DNA of 64,000 nt from JALORV01 sp963703945 (GCA_963703945.1 CAVPGM010000009.1:186001-250000), one strand, 5' to 3'. Shown: positions 18,890 through 30,557, numbered from the stretch's first letter. Translations and numbers: made by a program. The notes: generated by a model not told the origin, from the sequence alone.

Positions 18890-19249
18890 CTAGACCGGTC
18901 GGCCCCGATTCGCCTCGGCGATCAGCCGGTCGATCTCGATGCCGTGCTCGACCGATGTGTCGTGAACGAACGTGAGCTTCGGGATCGTGTGGATCGACAG
19001 GCGTTTGAAGAGCAGCGAGTGAAAGTATCCGGCCTTGTCGTTCAGCACCTGCTGCGCGGCTGTGACCGGGGCACCGATCGTCGTGAAGTACACCTTGGCG
19101 TGCGCGTAATCCGGCGACACCTCGACCCCGGTCAGCGTCACCAGCCCCGCGCGCTCGGTCGGCACTTCGCGCTGGATCATCTCCGCGACGTCGCGCTGGA
19201 TCTGGTCGGCAACCCGCAGCCCGCGGCCCGGTTTCCTGGATGGTTTCAT
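18890..19249 (-). CDS. rbfA: 30S ribosome-binding factor A
   Basis: 119 residues starting MKPSRKPGRGLRVADQIQ, the normal RbfA length. A KH-like fold with QRDVAEMIQREV, VTLTGVEVSPDYAHAKVYFT and LSIHTIPKLTFVHDTSVEHG is the family pattern. It helps mature 16S rRNA and the 30S subunit, especially at low temperature. The frame is open to 19432, but the ATG at 19249 matches the family start. Two strong hairpins separate it from infB. Confidence 0.93.
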   Translation of the reverse strand: MKPSRKPGRGLRVADQIQRDVAEMIQREVPTERAGLVTLTGVEVSPDYAHAKVYFTTIGAPVTAAQQVLNDKAGYFHSLLFKRLSIHTIPKLTFVHDTSVEHGIEIDRLIAEANRGRPV

Positions 19250-19262
19250 AAGCAGTTGAATC

Positions 19263-19336
19263 AAAAAGTTCGACTGGCTTCGCCAGCGAACTTTTTCAAA
19301 CTCGACCCGGCGAAAGTAGGTTTGTACTTTCGCCGG
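19263..19336 (-). terminator. Two adjacent hairpins between infB and rbfA
   Basis: Hairpin one (19263-19296) has stem AAAAAGTTCG/CGAACTTTTT continued by CTGGC-ttc-GCCAG with one bulged A. Hairpin two (19307-19336) is CCGGCGAAAGTA-ggtttg-TACTTTCGCCGG, a perfect 12-bp stem. On the minus-strand transcript the first stem ends in TTTTTGATT, so it looks like an intrinsic terminator or an RNase processing site that would set the ratio of infB to rbfA-truB-typA expression. Confidence 0.65.
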
Positions 19337-19341
19337 CCTCG

Positions 19342-22076
<2,735 letters not shown>

Positions 22077-22118
22077 AGCGTTCCTTCTGCCTGCTGTACG
22101 GTCGGCTTCTGCCGCCGG

Positions 22119-23617
22119 TTACTGCTCCGCGGACGCGAACCAGTGCGCGCGGGCCGCCATGATCAGCCCCTTGGCGCGCTCGTCGTCGATCCCCGTCATC
22201 TCGGTCAATTCGTCGACTGCCAGCTCTCCGAGGTCGTCGCGCGTGCGGATCGACTTCTCGGCCAGCTTGGCAGCGAGGTCGGCGTCCATGCCTTCCAGCT
22301 CCAGCAGGTCCTTCTCGGCCTGCTCGAGGTTCTCCTCGCGCTTGATCGCGTCGGTCAGCAGCGCGTTGCGGGCACGGTTGCGCAGTTCCTCGACCGTCTC
22401 TTCGTCGAAGGCGTCGATCTCGAGCAGCTCGTTGACCGGCACGTAGGCGATTTCCTCGAGCGTGGAGAAGCCCTCCTGGATCAGGATGTTGGCGATCTCC
22501 TCGTCGACGTCGAGCTTCTCGATGAACGTCTGACGCACGCCGACCTGTTCGCTTTCCTGCTTCTGCGCCGATTCCTCGGCGGTCATGATGTTGATCTGCC
22601 AGCCGGTCATCTCCGAGGCAAGCCGCACGTTCTGCCCGCTGCGGCCGATTGCAATCGCGAGGTTGTCCTCGTCGACGACGACGTCCATCGCATGCTTGTC
22701 CTCGTCGACGACGATCGAGCTGACGTTGGCCGGCGCCAGCGCGCCGATGACGAACTGCGCGGGATCGTCGGACCACAGCACGATGTCGACACGCTCGCCG
22801 GCCAGCTCGTTGGTGACGGCCTGCACGCGCGAGCCGCGCATGCCGACGCAGGTGCCGATCGGGTCGATGCGGCGATCGTTGGTCCACACCGCGATCTTGG
22901 CGCGCACGCCGGGGTCGCGCGCCGCCGACTTGATGACCAGCAGTCCCTGCTCGATCTCCGGAACCTCGAATTCGAAGAGCTTCATCAGGAATTCGGGCGA
23001 GGTGCGCGACAGGATCACCTGCGGACCGCGCGCCTGCCGGTCGATCTTCTGAACGAATGCGCGTACGCGGTCGCCGATGCGCAGGTTTTCCTTCGGAATC
23101 ATCTCGCTGCGCGGAAGGCGCGCCTCGACCTTGCCGATCTCGATCATCGCATCGCCCTTGTCCATGCGCTTGATGGTGCCGCTGACGATCTGGTCACCAC
23201 GCGCGAGGAAGTCGGAAAGCAGCTGCTCGCGCTCGGCGTCGCGGATCTTCTGCAGGATCACCTGCTTGGTGTCCTGCGCGAAGCGGCGTCCGGTCGACAC
23301 GTCCTGTCGCGGCAGCAGTTCCTCGATGTGCTCGTCGACCTCGATGTCGGCGATCTGCTCGCGCGCGTCGCGTCAGGATGATCTGGTGACCGGGCTCCTG
23401 CAGGCCCGCTTCGTCGGGCACGACGAGCCAGCGGCGGTAGGCGTCGTATTCACCGGTCTCGCGGTCGACCGCGACGCGGATGTCAACGTCGTCCTCGACG
23501 AACAGTTTCTTGGTCGCCATCGCCAGCGCGGATTCGAGCGCAGCCGAAGACGGTTTCCTTCGGCACGTTCTTTTCGCGCGCCAGCGCGTCGACCAACAGC
23601 AGTATTTCTCGGCTCAT
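22119..23617 (-). CDS. nusA: Transcription termination/antitermination protein NusA, two frameshifts
   Basis: Start MSREILLLVDALAREKNV at 23617. One extra base near 23545 and another near 23370 break the frame; removing them gives 498 residues, the normal length. The order is an N-terminal RNA-polymerase-binding domain, S1 (IVSGTIKRMDKGDAMIEIG), two KH domains (GTCVGMRGSRVQAV and AIGRSGQNVRLASEMTGW) and acidic repeats with EELRNRARNALLTDAIKRE. Its start is 6 bases after the rimP stop and the GGAG ribosome site lies inside the rimP end. Essential gene, so the indels are probably artefacts. Confidence 0.93.
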
Positions 23618-23623
23618 CGCGGT

Positions 23624-24215
23624 CTACTCCTTGCTCCCGCTCCTGAAGTTGAGTTCAGGCACCAGCTTTGCTCGTTCCACGTCGGCGAGCGCGAATTCGA
23701 CGATCGCACCTGGCCATCGCATCATCACTTCCAGCCCGACGCCGGGCCGTGTCCTTCCTGCTCGACACCTTCGCACGACCCGCCACGGCCTGCGGCTCCG
23801 CTACGTACTGCATCCGTACCCGTTCGGCGCCCGGCACACCCTGTAACTCCAGCAAGTCGACCCTGCAGCCTCCTGCGGCCGCCCGCGGCTGCGAGCGGCG
23901 CATACAGCTGCACCTGCACCTCCGAACCGGCAAACCGAGCGAAGTCCCGCGCCCTTTTCAACGGTCGGTCGAGTCCCGGCGACGACACTTCCAGCCGCGC
24001 GTAGTCCACGTCCTCGACAGCGAACAGGTGCGTCAGCTGACGACTGACCCGCTCGCAATCGCTGAGACCGACGCCGCCATCGCGGTCGATCGTCACCCGC
24101 AGCAGCCCGGCGGCCAGTCGTTCGGCGTCGACGAACTCGTAGCCGAGCCCCTCGACCGTCCGGCCGATGGTCTCCGCGATCGCGTCCCGACACGGCCCAC
24201 CATCGCTGCGCTCAT
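23624..24215 (-). CDS. rimP: Ribosome maturation factor RimP, several frameshifts
   Basis: The sequence pieces fit RimP: DAIAETIGRTVEGLGYEFVD, LRVTIDRDGGVGLSDCERVS and DYARLEVSSPGLDRPLKRAR in one frame, LLELQGVPGAERVRM in a second, and the conserved tail VEFALADVERAKLVPELNF in a third, ending at the stop 23624-23626. At least three single-base changes (near 24185, 23880 and 23760) are needed; corrected length is about 196 residues. I place the start at ATG 24215 (MSAAMVGR), but the first frameshift makes this uncertain. RimP assists 30S assembly. Confidence 0.8.
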
Positions 24216-24224
24216 GCGCCCGGA

Positions 24225-24250
24225 AATAAAAAATGGGCTCAAGAGCCCAT
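24225..24250 (-). terminator. Attenuator-like terminator in the rimP leader
   Basis: On the minus strand ATGGGCTC-tt-GAGCCCAT (24250-24233) is followed directly by TTTTTTATTT, a textbook intrinsic terminator, only about 10 bases before the rimP start and about 115 bases after the promoter. Terminators in rimP-nusA leaders are known in proteobacteria and fit autoregulation of the operon by NusA or RimP. Confidence 0.8.
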
Positions 24251-24365
24251 CCGTTGAATTCAACAGGCTTGCGCCGGTGGCATCGTCGCCTACTCCGACC
24301 GCCAGCCCGCGCAACCGACGCCCGCCTGATCGAATCTCGATCGGCGCGCACTTCGGCAACCGTGC

Positions 24366-24394
24366 ATTATAGGGGCGTAACCGCGCTGCAACAA
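24366..24394 (-). promoter_or_regulatory. Sigma-70 promoter of the rimP-nusA-infB operon
   Basis: On the minus strand a -35 TTGTTG (24394-24389), a spacer of exactly 17 bases and a perfect -10 TATAAT (24371-24366). Transcription would begin near 24358, giving a leader of about 140 bases that ends in the terminator at 24225-24250. This is the clearest housekeeping promoter in the window. Confidence 0.8.
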
Positions 24395-24422
24395 GCGCGG
24401 CCGACGATCAGGTCCGGGGTGG

Positions 24423-25909
24423 TCAGTAGCTGCGCTGAGTCTTGCCGCGCTGAAACGGGCCGGTCGCCCGTTGTTCGGCAGTCCGTGACCGGCCGCGATG
24501 TAGTTGACACTGCTGGTCATCGGGTCGGGTTGCCGCGGGGGCCGGTTGCCTTGCGGCGGCTTGCCGCGCCCGCGGCTTTGGCCCTGACCCGGGCCCTGCC
24601 CCTGGCCGTAGCCCGGACCATTGCCATAACCGGGAGCCTGGCCGTAGCCGCTGATCGGGCTATAGCTCTGCGACTGAGTTGAACGGCTGCGGCGACTGCG
24701 GCCGGCCGCGATTCTGGCCACCACCCTTGCCGTGGCGACCGCCCTTGCCTTGCGAAGGATTGCCCTTGCTGCGCACTTCCTCCATCGACGATTCCGAGGT
24801 CGTGCACCCAGGCCTGCACCCATTCCGGTGCCAGTTCCTGGTAACGACCCCGGGCGAGTGCACGGGGCAGCTGGATCGCGCCGTAGCGGATGCGTATCAG
24901 GCGGCTGACGGTCAGGCCGACTGCTTCGAAGATGCGCCGGACTTCACGATTGCGCCCCTCACTGAGCGCGACGCGGTACCAGTGATTGACACCCTGGCCA
25001 CCGGCGTCTTCGACCTTGGAGAACTTGGCCGGTCCGTCGTCGAGCTGGACGCCGTCGAGCAGCTGCTGGCGCTGCTGCTCGGTGAGTTCGCCCAGCACAC
25101 GCACCGCATATTCGCGCTCGATTTCGTAGCGCGGATGCATCAGTCGATTCGCGAGCTCGCCCGACGTGGTGAACAGGATGAGTCCCTCGGTATTGAGGTC
25201 GAGTCGGCCGACCGCAACCCAGCGTCCGCCGCTGACCTTCGGCAAGTTTCTCGAACACGGTCGGGCGTTCGCCGGGGTCGTCCTGGGTGACGATCTCGCC
25301 GACCGGCTTGTGATACAGCAGGACACGCGGCGCGCGTCCCGGCTGGCGCCTCTGCAGCGGCTTGCCGTTGATGCGCACCTGGTCGCTCGGCATGACCCGC
25401 TGGCCGACGTGGGCCGGCTGGCCGTTCACCGAGACCCGCCCGGCGACGATCATCTCTTCCATGTCGCGGCGCGAACCGATGCCGGCATCGGCGAGCACCT
25501 TGTGCAGTTTTTCGGACTGGGCATTCAGCGCCTGCTTGGCCGCGCGCCGACCGCGCTCGAGCACCTCACGGGCAAGCGCGACGTCCGCCATCGCGGCCGG
25601 ATTGATGTCGTCGCCGTCGCCGGCCAAAGGCAACAGCGGCGCGCTCGGTGCCGCCGCGGCCGCCACGGGGTTCGTGCGTTCACCGTCACTGCGCGCGCCG
25701 CGACCGCGCCGACGTCGGCCATGCGGGCCGCGCTGGCGCGTCGCATCGCCTGATTCAGCGTCGCGCTCGGAGTTGACCGCCACGTTGCCGTCGACGTCGT
25801 CGGGCGAGGCCGACTCGTCGCCGTCGACTGCAGGCGCCGGCGCGTGCGGCTCGGCCGCCTCCGCTCGTTCACGGGGAAATTCGTCGTCGTCAGGAATTGA
25901 GGAGTTCAT
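24423..25909 (-). CDS. rluB: 23S rRNA pseudouridine synthase RluB, several frameshifts
   Basis: MNSSIPDDDEFPRERAEAAE opens a low-complexity acidic/basic N-terminal extension (about 1-130). The S4 domain follows (KLHKVLADAGIGSRRDMEEM), then the pseudouridine synthase core with VGRLDLNTEGLILFTTSG (catalytic Asp) and SEGRNREVRRIFEAVG, then a Gly/Gln/Tyr-rich tail (GYGQAPGYGNGPGYGQGQ) and the end PFQRGKTQRSY at 24423. Breaks near 25240, 24790, 24670 and 24470 must be repaired to read it through (about 494 residues). It modifies U2605 of 23S rRNA. It follows scpB by 8 bases. Confidence 0.85.
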
Positions 25910-25917
25910 CAGGCGGG

Positions 25918-26616
25918 TCAGGCAGGCGTGGGCAGCGAGCGGAGAAGGGAAGGTGAGGCATCAGGGGAGTGTTCAACTTCGGGCGTGGCGACCGCGGCAG
26001 CCGGAAGCGGATCGTCATTCAGCGTGCCGGCAGGCGGCTCGGCGAGCGAGCCATCGCGCGTCGCCTCGGCGAACTGCAACTCGAATTCCGGTGCGACGGT
26101 GGCGCCTTCTTCGAGAACCGGGAGTTCCGCAAGTGAGCGCAGTCCGAGGTCATCGAGGAACGACTTTGTCGTCGCGAACAGGGCCGGACGGCCGGGCGTC
26201 TCGCGGTGTCCGATCACCTCGATCCACCCGCGCTCCTCCAGCGTCTTGATGACCGGGGTCGATACGGTCACGCCCCGGATTTCCTCGATGTCTCCGCGCG
26301 TGACAGGCTGGCGGTAGGCAATGATCGCCAGAGTTTCGAGCACGGCACGCGAGTACCGCGGCGCCTTTTCCGGATTCAGTCGATCCAGGTACGGTCGCAT
26401 CTCGGCGGCACTTTGAAAACGCCATCCGGTTGCCACTGCGGCCAGCTCGATTCCGCGCCCGCTCCAGTCGGCGCGCAGCTCATCGAGCAGTGCACGAACC
26501 GTGTCGCCGGCGACCTCGTCGTTGAAGAGTCTCCGCATGTCGGAGATCGACAGCGGCTGCTCGGCGGTGAGGAGCGCCGCCTCGAGCACGATCTTGACTT
26601 CCTGTGTGTTCATCAT
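25918..26616 (-). CDS. scpB: Segregation and condensation protein B
   Basis: 232 residues: two winged-helix domains (VKIVLEAALLTAEQPLSISD at the start, VLETLAIIAYRQPVTRGDIE and VIGHRETPGRPALFATTKSF in the second), the standard ScpB pattern, with a Pro/Glu-rich tail after about 190. ScpB joins ScpA and SMC in the chromosome condensin complex. scpA would normally lie just upstream but is not seen in the 350 bases before it. Either of two adjacent ATG codons could start it. Confidence 0.93.
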   Translation of the reverse strand: MMNTQEVKIVLEAALLTAEQPLSISDMRRLFNDEVAGDTVRALLDELRADWSGRGIELAAVATGWRFQSAAEMRPYLDRLNPEKAPRYSRAVLETLAIIAYRQPVTRGDIEEIRGVTVSTPVIKTLEERGWIEVIGHRETPGRPALFATTKSFLDDLGLRSLAELPVLEEGATVAPEFELQFAEATRDGSLAEPPAGTLNDDPLPAAAVATPEVEHSPDASPSLLRSLPTPA

Positions 26617-26973
26617 CTCCCGTTCGGAGAACTAAGGCGGTGTATTGCGACCCAGCCATAAGATGGCTGGCACGAGCCCAACGGCACGGCGCGATCACTG
26701 GCCTGGAAAACTTGGAGGCGGAAGTCGAGGACCGCGTAGAGCGGCGGGCATTCGCTTTTGTTGAGCCTGCCGAGCGCGGAATCGGACGATCCGGCAACTC
26801 TGTCGGCGCGGGCGGAGGTTATCGTCCCCGATGCCCGCCAGACCGACTGAAATCTGACTTGGAAATTAGTCTATCACAGCGAATTCGCGAATCACCAGTT
26901 GCGTGCACACCATTCATCCAATTGGCCGGGTCGGTGTTCGCGTCCCCGGCCTCCAGGTCATAACTTCTAGCAG
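26617..26973. other. Gene-free stretch upstream of scpB
   Basis: About 360 bases with no supported gene. It is less GC-rich around 26850-26900 (GAAATCTGACTTGGAAATTAGTCTATCACAG in the plus strand, given in part), which is where a minus-strand promoter for scpB would be expected. A short inverted repeat TAACT-tctagc-AGTTA (26958-26973) lies at the stop of the GFA gene. No scpA fragment was found. Confidence 0.4.
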
Positions 26974-27477
26974 TTAGCGTGCCGGCATCGCTCGCCGCGC
27001 AAGGACGGCGGCGCGGCGCGCCAGGCTTTCTTCCGGCCAGTGCTCGGCCGACTTGTAATACTCGGGTACCGCTGGCGTTCCGGCTGGCAAGACGACCCAC
27101 GGCTGCTTTGACGCCGTGAAGATATGGATGTCCGGCGGCAGCCGATCAGGCTCATCCAGCGTTCCGACCCGCAGGAATCTGACGGAAGTGCCGGCCCCAG
27201 CATAGTTGCTCCACACGGCAACCCTGCAGGTCGGACAGCGTGCGATCTTCTGTCCCTTTCCGCTGTTGGACGGCGTATCGATGATCTCGACGTTGCCGCT
27301 GAGCAGTTCGACGCGGTCCGCTTCGATTAGCGCGTTCAGCGCGAACGCCGAGCCGGTTTCCCGCTGGCACCAGCGGCAATGGCAGCAGTGGACGAACATC
27401 GGACGCGACGTCATGCGATAGCGCACGGCACGGCACGTGCATCCGCCTTCATAGGTGGCTTTCGTGTCAGCGCCCAT
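26974..27477 (-). CDS. GFA family zinc protein (first copy)
   Basis: 167 residues of the glutathione-dependent formaldehyde-activating / CENP-V fold (GFA) family. Zinc ligands are in GGCTCRAVRY (about 12-21), HCCHCRWCQRETG (about 30-42) and RCPTCRVAVW (about 79-88). Most GFA proteins are of unknown role; the founding enzyme condenses glutathione with formaldehyde. Its length and the FTASKQPWVVLP segment are typical. A second GFA gene of different subtype lies about 100 bases upstream on the same strand. Confidence 0.87.
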   Translation of the reverse strand: MGADTKATYEGGCTCRAVRYRMTSRPMFVHCCHCRWCQRETGSAFALNALIEADRVELLSGNVEIIDTPSNSGKGQKIARCPTCRVAVWSNYAGAGTSVRFLRVGTLDEPDRLPPDIHIFTASKQPWVVLPAGTPAVPEYYKSAEHWPEESLARRAAVLARRAMPAR

Positions 27478-27576
27478 CAGGCTCCTCCATATGCGCGGCT
27501 GTCATGCTCATTCGCGGCGCTCGATGCAGCCGTAACGGCTCGAAGCGGATGGCCGAGCGCAATACGGCGGACGCGC

Positions 27577-27939
27577 TCATGCCATGCCAGCGCCGACGGT
27601 CTGGCGGATCGGGATGCCGGTCGGATCGAACTCCTCCAGGCAATACACATTGACGCCGAGGAAATCGGGAGTCACACGCTTGCGATGGAACGGATAGATG
27701 CCGCATACCTTGCAGAAGTAATGGCGCGCGGTGCCGGTATGGAAGCGGTACTCGGTCAGCGATTCGGTTCCTGCGCACAGCGTGAAGCGACTCTCGTGCA
27801 CCTTGACCATCAGCGCGTTCTTGCGCCGGCAGATCGAGCAGTCGCACGTGGTGAGTTCGGGAAAATCGGTTTCGATTTCGAACTGCACCGCGCCGCAATG
27901 ACACGTACCGCGATACATGCGCATCGGTCGGGTACCCAT
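27577..27939 (-). CDS. GFA family zinc protein (second copy)
   Basis: 120 residues from MGTRPMRMYRGTCHCG. GFA fold with ligands in GTCHCGAVQFE (about 11-21), TCDCSICRRKNAL (31-43) and YFCKVCGIYPFHRKR (74-88); this CH-C-G/CxxCG(I/V) pattern is the short GFA subtype. The frame is open to 28299, but the ATG at 27939 overlaps the stop of the VOC gene (TGATG), indicating translational coupling. It is not a recent duplicate of the other GFA gene, because the two share only the cysteine pattern. Confidence 0.87.
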   Translation of the reverse strand: MGTRPMRMYRGTCHCGAVQFEIETDFPELTTCDCSICRRKNALMVKVHESRFTLCAGTESLTEYRFHTGTARHYFCKVCGIYPFHRKRVTPDFLGVNVYCLEEFDPTGIPIRQTVGAGMA

Positions 27940-28331
27940 CAGCGGAAATCCGCGCCGCCTTCGTAGGGCCGGGTCATGACTTCGAGCAGGTGCCTGTCGG
28001 GATCGTCGAAATAGAACCCGCGTCCACCGTTGTGCCGGTAGGTCTCGCCGGGGCGCTGCTTGCCGGGATCGGCCCAGTACGGAAGTCCCCGCTCGCGGAC
28101 GCGGGCGAACACCTGGTCGAATTCGCTCTCGTCGACCAGGAAAGCGTAGTGCTGCGAGGCTATCTCTCCTTCGAAGTCGTAGTAGTCGAGAGATACCCGA
28201 TTGTCGAGCGCGACCACGAGCATCGGCCCGAAGCGCGTGGGCGCCGAGAGTCCCAGCAGTTCCACCAGGAAGGCCGACGACCTGTGCTTGTCGCGGCACC
28301 AGACGATCGTGTGATTCAGCTGTGCACTCAC
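27939..28331 (-). CDS. VOC (glyoxalase/bleomycin resistance) family protein
   Basis: 130 residues, a single VOC domain (two beta-alpha-beta-beta-beta units): LNHTIVWCRDKHRSSAFLVE at the start, and the C-terminal RGFYFDDPDRHLLEVMTRPY with the metal-ligand Glu in the usual place. Members include glyoxalases, dioxygenases and resistance proteins; no specific substrate can be assigned. It is the first gene of a VOC-GFA pair and diverges from lexA. Confidence 0.85.
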   Translation of the reverse strand: MSAQLNHTIVWCRDKHRSSAFLVELLGLSAPTRFGPMLVVALDNRVSLDYYDFEGEIASQHYAFLVDESEFDQVFARVRERGLPYWADPGKQRPGETYRHNGGRGFYFDDPDRHLLEVMTRPYEGGADFR

Positions 28332-28410
28332 GGTGTCTCCGATCGGGACATGCCAGCCTAAAGACCGCCTTTCAACACGTCCACCGGCTGCGGCTATCGA
28401 TGCGCCGCCC

Positions 28411-28446
28411 TTGCCAATTTGTTCAGTACTGTATACATTTCCAGTA
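28411..28446 (+). promoter_or_regulatory. lexA promoter with SOS (LexA) box
   Basis: A 20-base box TACTGTATACATTTCCAGTA (28427-28446) keeps the CTG-N10-CAG palindrome of the proteobacterial SOS operator and begins like the E. coli consensus TACTGTATATATATACAGTA. A promoter overlaps it: -35 TTGCCA (28411-28416), 17-base spacer, -10 TACATT (28434-28439). The lexA ATG is 26 bases downstream, so LexA would repress its own gene and probably imuA. Confidence 0.88.
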
Positions 28447-28472
28447 ACGTCACAACTGTGGAGAAGTCGCTG

Positions 28473-29120
28473 ATGACACTGCCTTCGCCCGCATCACCGC
28501 TGCTCACTCCCCGCCAGTCGGAAATCCTCGATTTCATCCGCCGGGCCCTGACCGAAAGCGGCGCTCCGCCGACGCGCGACGAAATCGCGCGCGCCTTCGG
28601 GTTCCGCTCACTCAACGCCGCCGAACAGCACCTGCAGGCGCTCGCGAAAAAAGGGTTGATCGAGCTCGTCGCCGGCACCTCGCGCGGCATCCGCCTGAAG
28701 GACAGCGTGCGCGAACTGATGGCCGCGGCGCAGGAAGTCGGGCTGCCGCTGGTCGGCAAGGTCGCCGCCGGCAGCCCGTTGCTGGCGCAGGAAAATGTGC
28801 TGGCCCGTCCTGCGGTCGATCCCGACACCTTCAAACCGCGCGCCGATTACCTGCTCGAGGTACGCGGCATGAGCATGCGCGATGCCGGCATCCTCGAAGG
28901 CGACTGGCTGGCGGTGCACAAGCGCTCGCAGGCGCAATCGGGGCAGATCGTCGTCGCTCGCCTCGGCGACGAGGTCACGGTCAAGCGGCTGAAGCTGCGC
29001 GGTGCGCGCGCCGAGCTGATCGCCGAGAACCCGGACTTCGCGCCCATCGTCGTCGATCTGAAACGCGAACCGTTCGCGATCGAAGGCATTGCCGTGGGCG
29101 TGATTCGTCCCGCGCTGTAG
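28473..29120 (+). CDS. lexA: SOS repressor LexA
   Basis: 215 residues. An N-terminal winged helix (LTPRQSEILDFIRRALTESG, then PTRDEIARAFGFRSLNAAEQ), a self-cleavage site Ala99-Gly100 in KVAAGSP, and a C-terminal S24 protease domain with Ser134 (GMSMRDAG) and Lys171 (VTVKRLK). It represses DNA-damage genes and cuts itself when RecA filaments form. I chose ATG 28473 with GGAG 9 bases before it; the frame itself opens at 28419. Its own SOS box lies just upstream and imuA follows after 32 bases. Confidence 0.96.
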   Translation: MTLPSPASPLLTPRQSEILDFIRRALTESGAPPTRDEIARAFGFRSLNAAEQHLQALAKKGLIELVAGTSRGIRLKDSVRELMAAAQEVGLPLVGKVAAGSPLLAQENVLARPAVDPDTFKPRADYLLEVRGMSMRDAGILEGDWLAVHKRSQAQSGQIVVARLGDEVTVKRLKLRGARAELIAENPDFAPIVVDLKREPFAIEGIAVGVIRPAL

Positions 29121-29152
29121 ACCGTTCCGCTCATTGCCCAAAGGACACGCGC

Positions 29153-29959
29153 ATGCGTGCGGTCGCGGACCTGCTTTCCCTGTTGCACATCGCCGGCGGG
29201 GCTCCGCTGTGGCGCGCCGACGAGCAACCGGCCGATGAAGCCTGTGGACCGACGTTCGCCAGCGGCTTTGCTGCCCTCGACCGCGAACTGCCGGGAAGCG
29301 GCTGGCCACAGGGGCAACTGATCGAGCTGCTGACCGACGACGCCGGCATCGGCGAGCTTTCGCTGCTCGCGCCGGCGCTGGCCAAATTGGCGCAAGCACG
29401 GCGCTGCACGGTATGGGTCCTGCCGGCCGACACCGCGCATGCCGCAGGCTCTGCGGCGCTTGAAACGCAGACAGTGCCTTACGCACCCGCGCTTGCCGCG
29501 GCCGGAATCGATCTTGCGCGCACCATTTTCGTCAAACCGGCCACGCCACGCGAAAACCTGTGGGCGATCGAGCAGTCGCTGCGTGCACGCCATCTGGGCG
29601 CGGTGGTCGGCTGGCTACCCCCCGGCGGCGGAGACAGCGATTTCCGCGCGCTGCGCCGGCTGCATCTGCTGGCTCAACGCCACCAGGCGCTGGCATTCGT
29701 GCTGCGCTCGACACGCCACGCGCAGGCGCCCTCGCCCGCCGTGCTGCGGCTGCAACTGGCAAGCGATGGCGCGCAACTCGCCATCACGCTGTTGAAGCGG
29801 CGCGGTCGTCCGTTGCTTGAACCGATCGTGCTGGCGCTGCGGCCGGAACACTGGAACAACGCGCAGGCTCCAGCCGAAGATGTCGCGCTCAATGTGCAGC
29901 CGGCATCGAGAACCGCGCTGCTTGCCGCACGCTCTCTGCAAGCGATACTGGATCACTAG
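29153..29959 (+). CDS. imuA: Translesion synthesis-associated protein ImuA
   Basis: 268 residues of the RecA-like ImuA/SulA-type family, with FASGFAALDRELPGSGWPQG and QLIELLTDDAGIGELSLLAP at the start and LGAVVGWLPPGGGDSDFRAL in the middle. No intact Walker A motif is present, as usual for ImuA. It normally acts with ImuB (an inactive Y-family polymerase) and DnaE2 in damage-induced mutagenesis, encoded directly downstream. Here the next gene is a convergent OsmC gene, and imuB and dnaE2 are absent from the window. Confidence 0.85.
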   Translation: MRAVADLLSLLHIAGGAPLWRADEQPADEACGPTFASGFAALDRELPGSGWPQGQLIELLTDDAGIGELSLLAPALAKLAQARRCTVWVLPADTAHAAGSAALETQTVPYAPALAAAGIDLARTIFVKPATPRENLWAIEQSLRARHLGAVVGWLPPGGGDSDFRALRRLHLLAQRHQALAFVLRSTRHAQAPSPAVLRLQLASDGAQLAITLLKRRGRPLLEPIVLALRPEHWNNAQAPAEDVALNVQPASRTALLAARSLQAILDH

Positions 29960-29981
29960 CTCGCGTTCACGCATCGCGCGA

Positions 29982-30398
29982 TCAAACGGCGCGCGAAACG
30001 TCCGCCAGAAACTCGACCGCAACGCCGGCGCGGACAGTGTTGTGGACTTCCGCCACGGCATCGGTTTCGCGCAACAGTCTGGCGATTTCCGAGGCCGGCG
30101 CGGACGAATCCACCTTGGCTCGGTATCGGATGTTCGTGGCAGCCAGCCCGACACCCGGGAATTCGGCAACCGCCTCGACTTCAGCGCCCTGGATCGAAAT
30201 GCCCATCCGCTCGGCTTCGCGATACAGATCGTTGCAATAGCAGGTCGCCAGGGCGAGCATCAGAAATTCGCCACCATTGATGTTTGAGCCTCTACCGGCC
30301 GCCTTGGCCGGCACGGTGAGCGCCTGGGTCCAACTTCCGGTGCGCACTTCCACCTCGTGGCCGGTCACGGTGTTCTTGCAGACAGCAGCAATTTCCAT
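29982..30398 (-). CDS. OsmC family protein
   Basis: 138 residues of the OsmC/Ohr fold: GRGSNINGGEFLMLALATCY (about 36-55) is the core helix, with cysteines in ATCYCNDLYREA and a long beta region after it. The family reduces organic hydroperoxides with a thiol pair; here only the CYC pair in the helix is clear, so activity is uncertain. It converges with imuA (22 bases between stops). The roughly 160 bases before it contain a hydrophobic open frame (30423-30536) with no start codon, perhaps the remnant of a small membrane protein. Confidence 0.85.
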   Translation of the reverse strand: MEIAAVCKNTVTGHEVEVRTGSWTQALTVPAKAAGRGSNINGGEFLMLALATCYCNDLYREAERMGISIQGAEVEAVAEFPGVGLAATNIRYRAKVDSSAPASEIARLLRETDAVAEVHNTVRAGVAVEFLADVSRAV

Positions 30399-30557
30399 GG
30401 CAGGACCTCTTGGCGTGCGTATTCATCGGACCACGAGTTGCCAGGCGATGATGGCCTGCCCTATGAATCCGGCGACGAACGCGATCGTGCGCACCCAGGA
30501 CAACCCCAGCGTGTAGGCCAGTAGGTGAACGAGGCCAGTTGCCGGCAGATTGTCTCG

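Noticed and set aside
30423..30536. Hydrophobic frame LVHLLAYTLGLSWV downstream of DUF1272
   Set aside because: It looks like a membrane segment but has no start codon between the DUF1272 stop and itself; it may be a remnant or a frameshifted small gene, so it is only mentioned in the OsmC entry.
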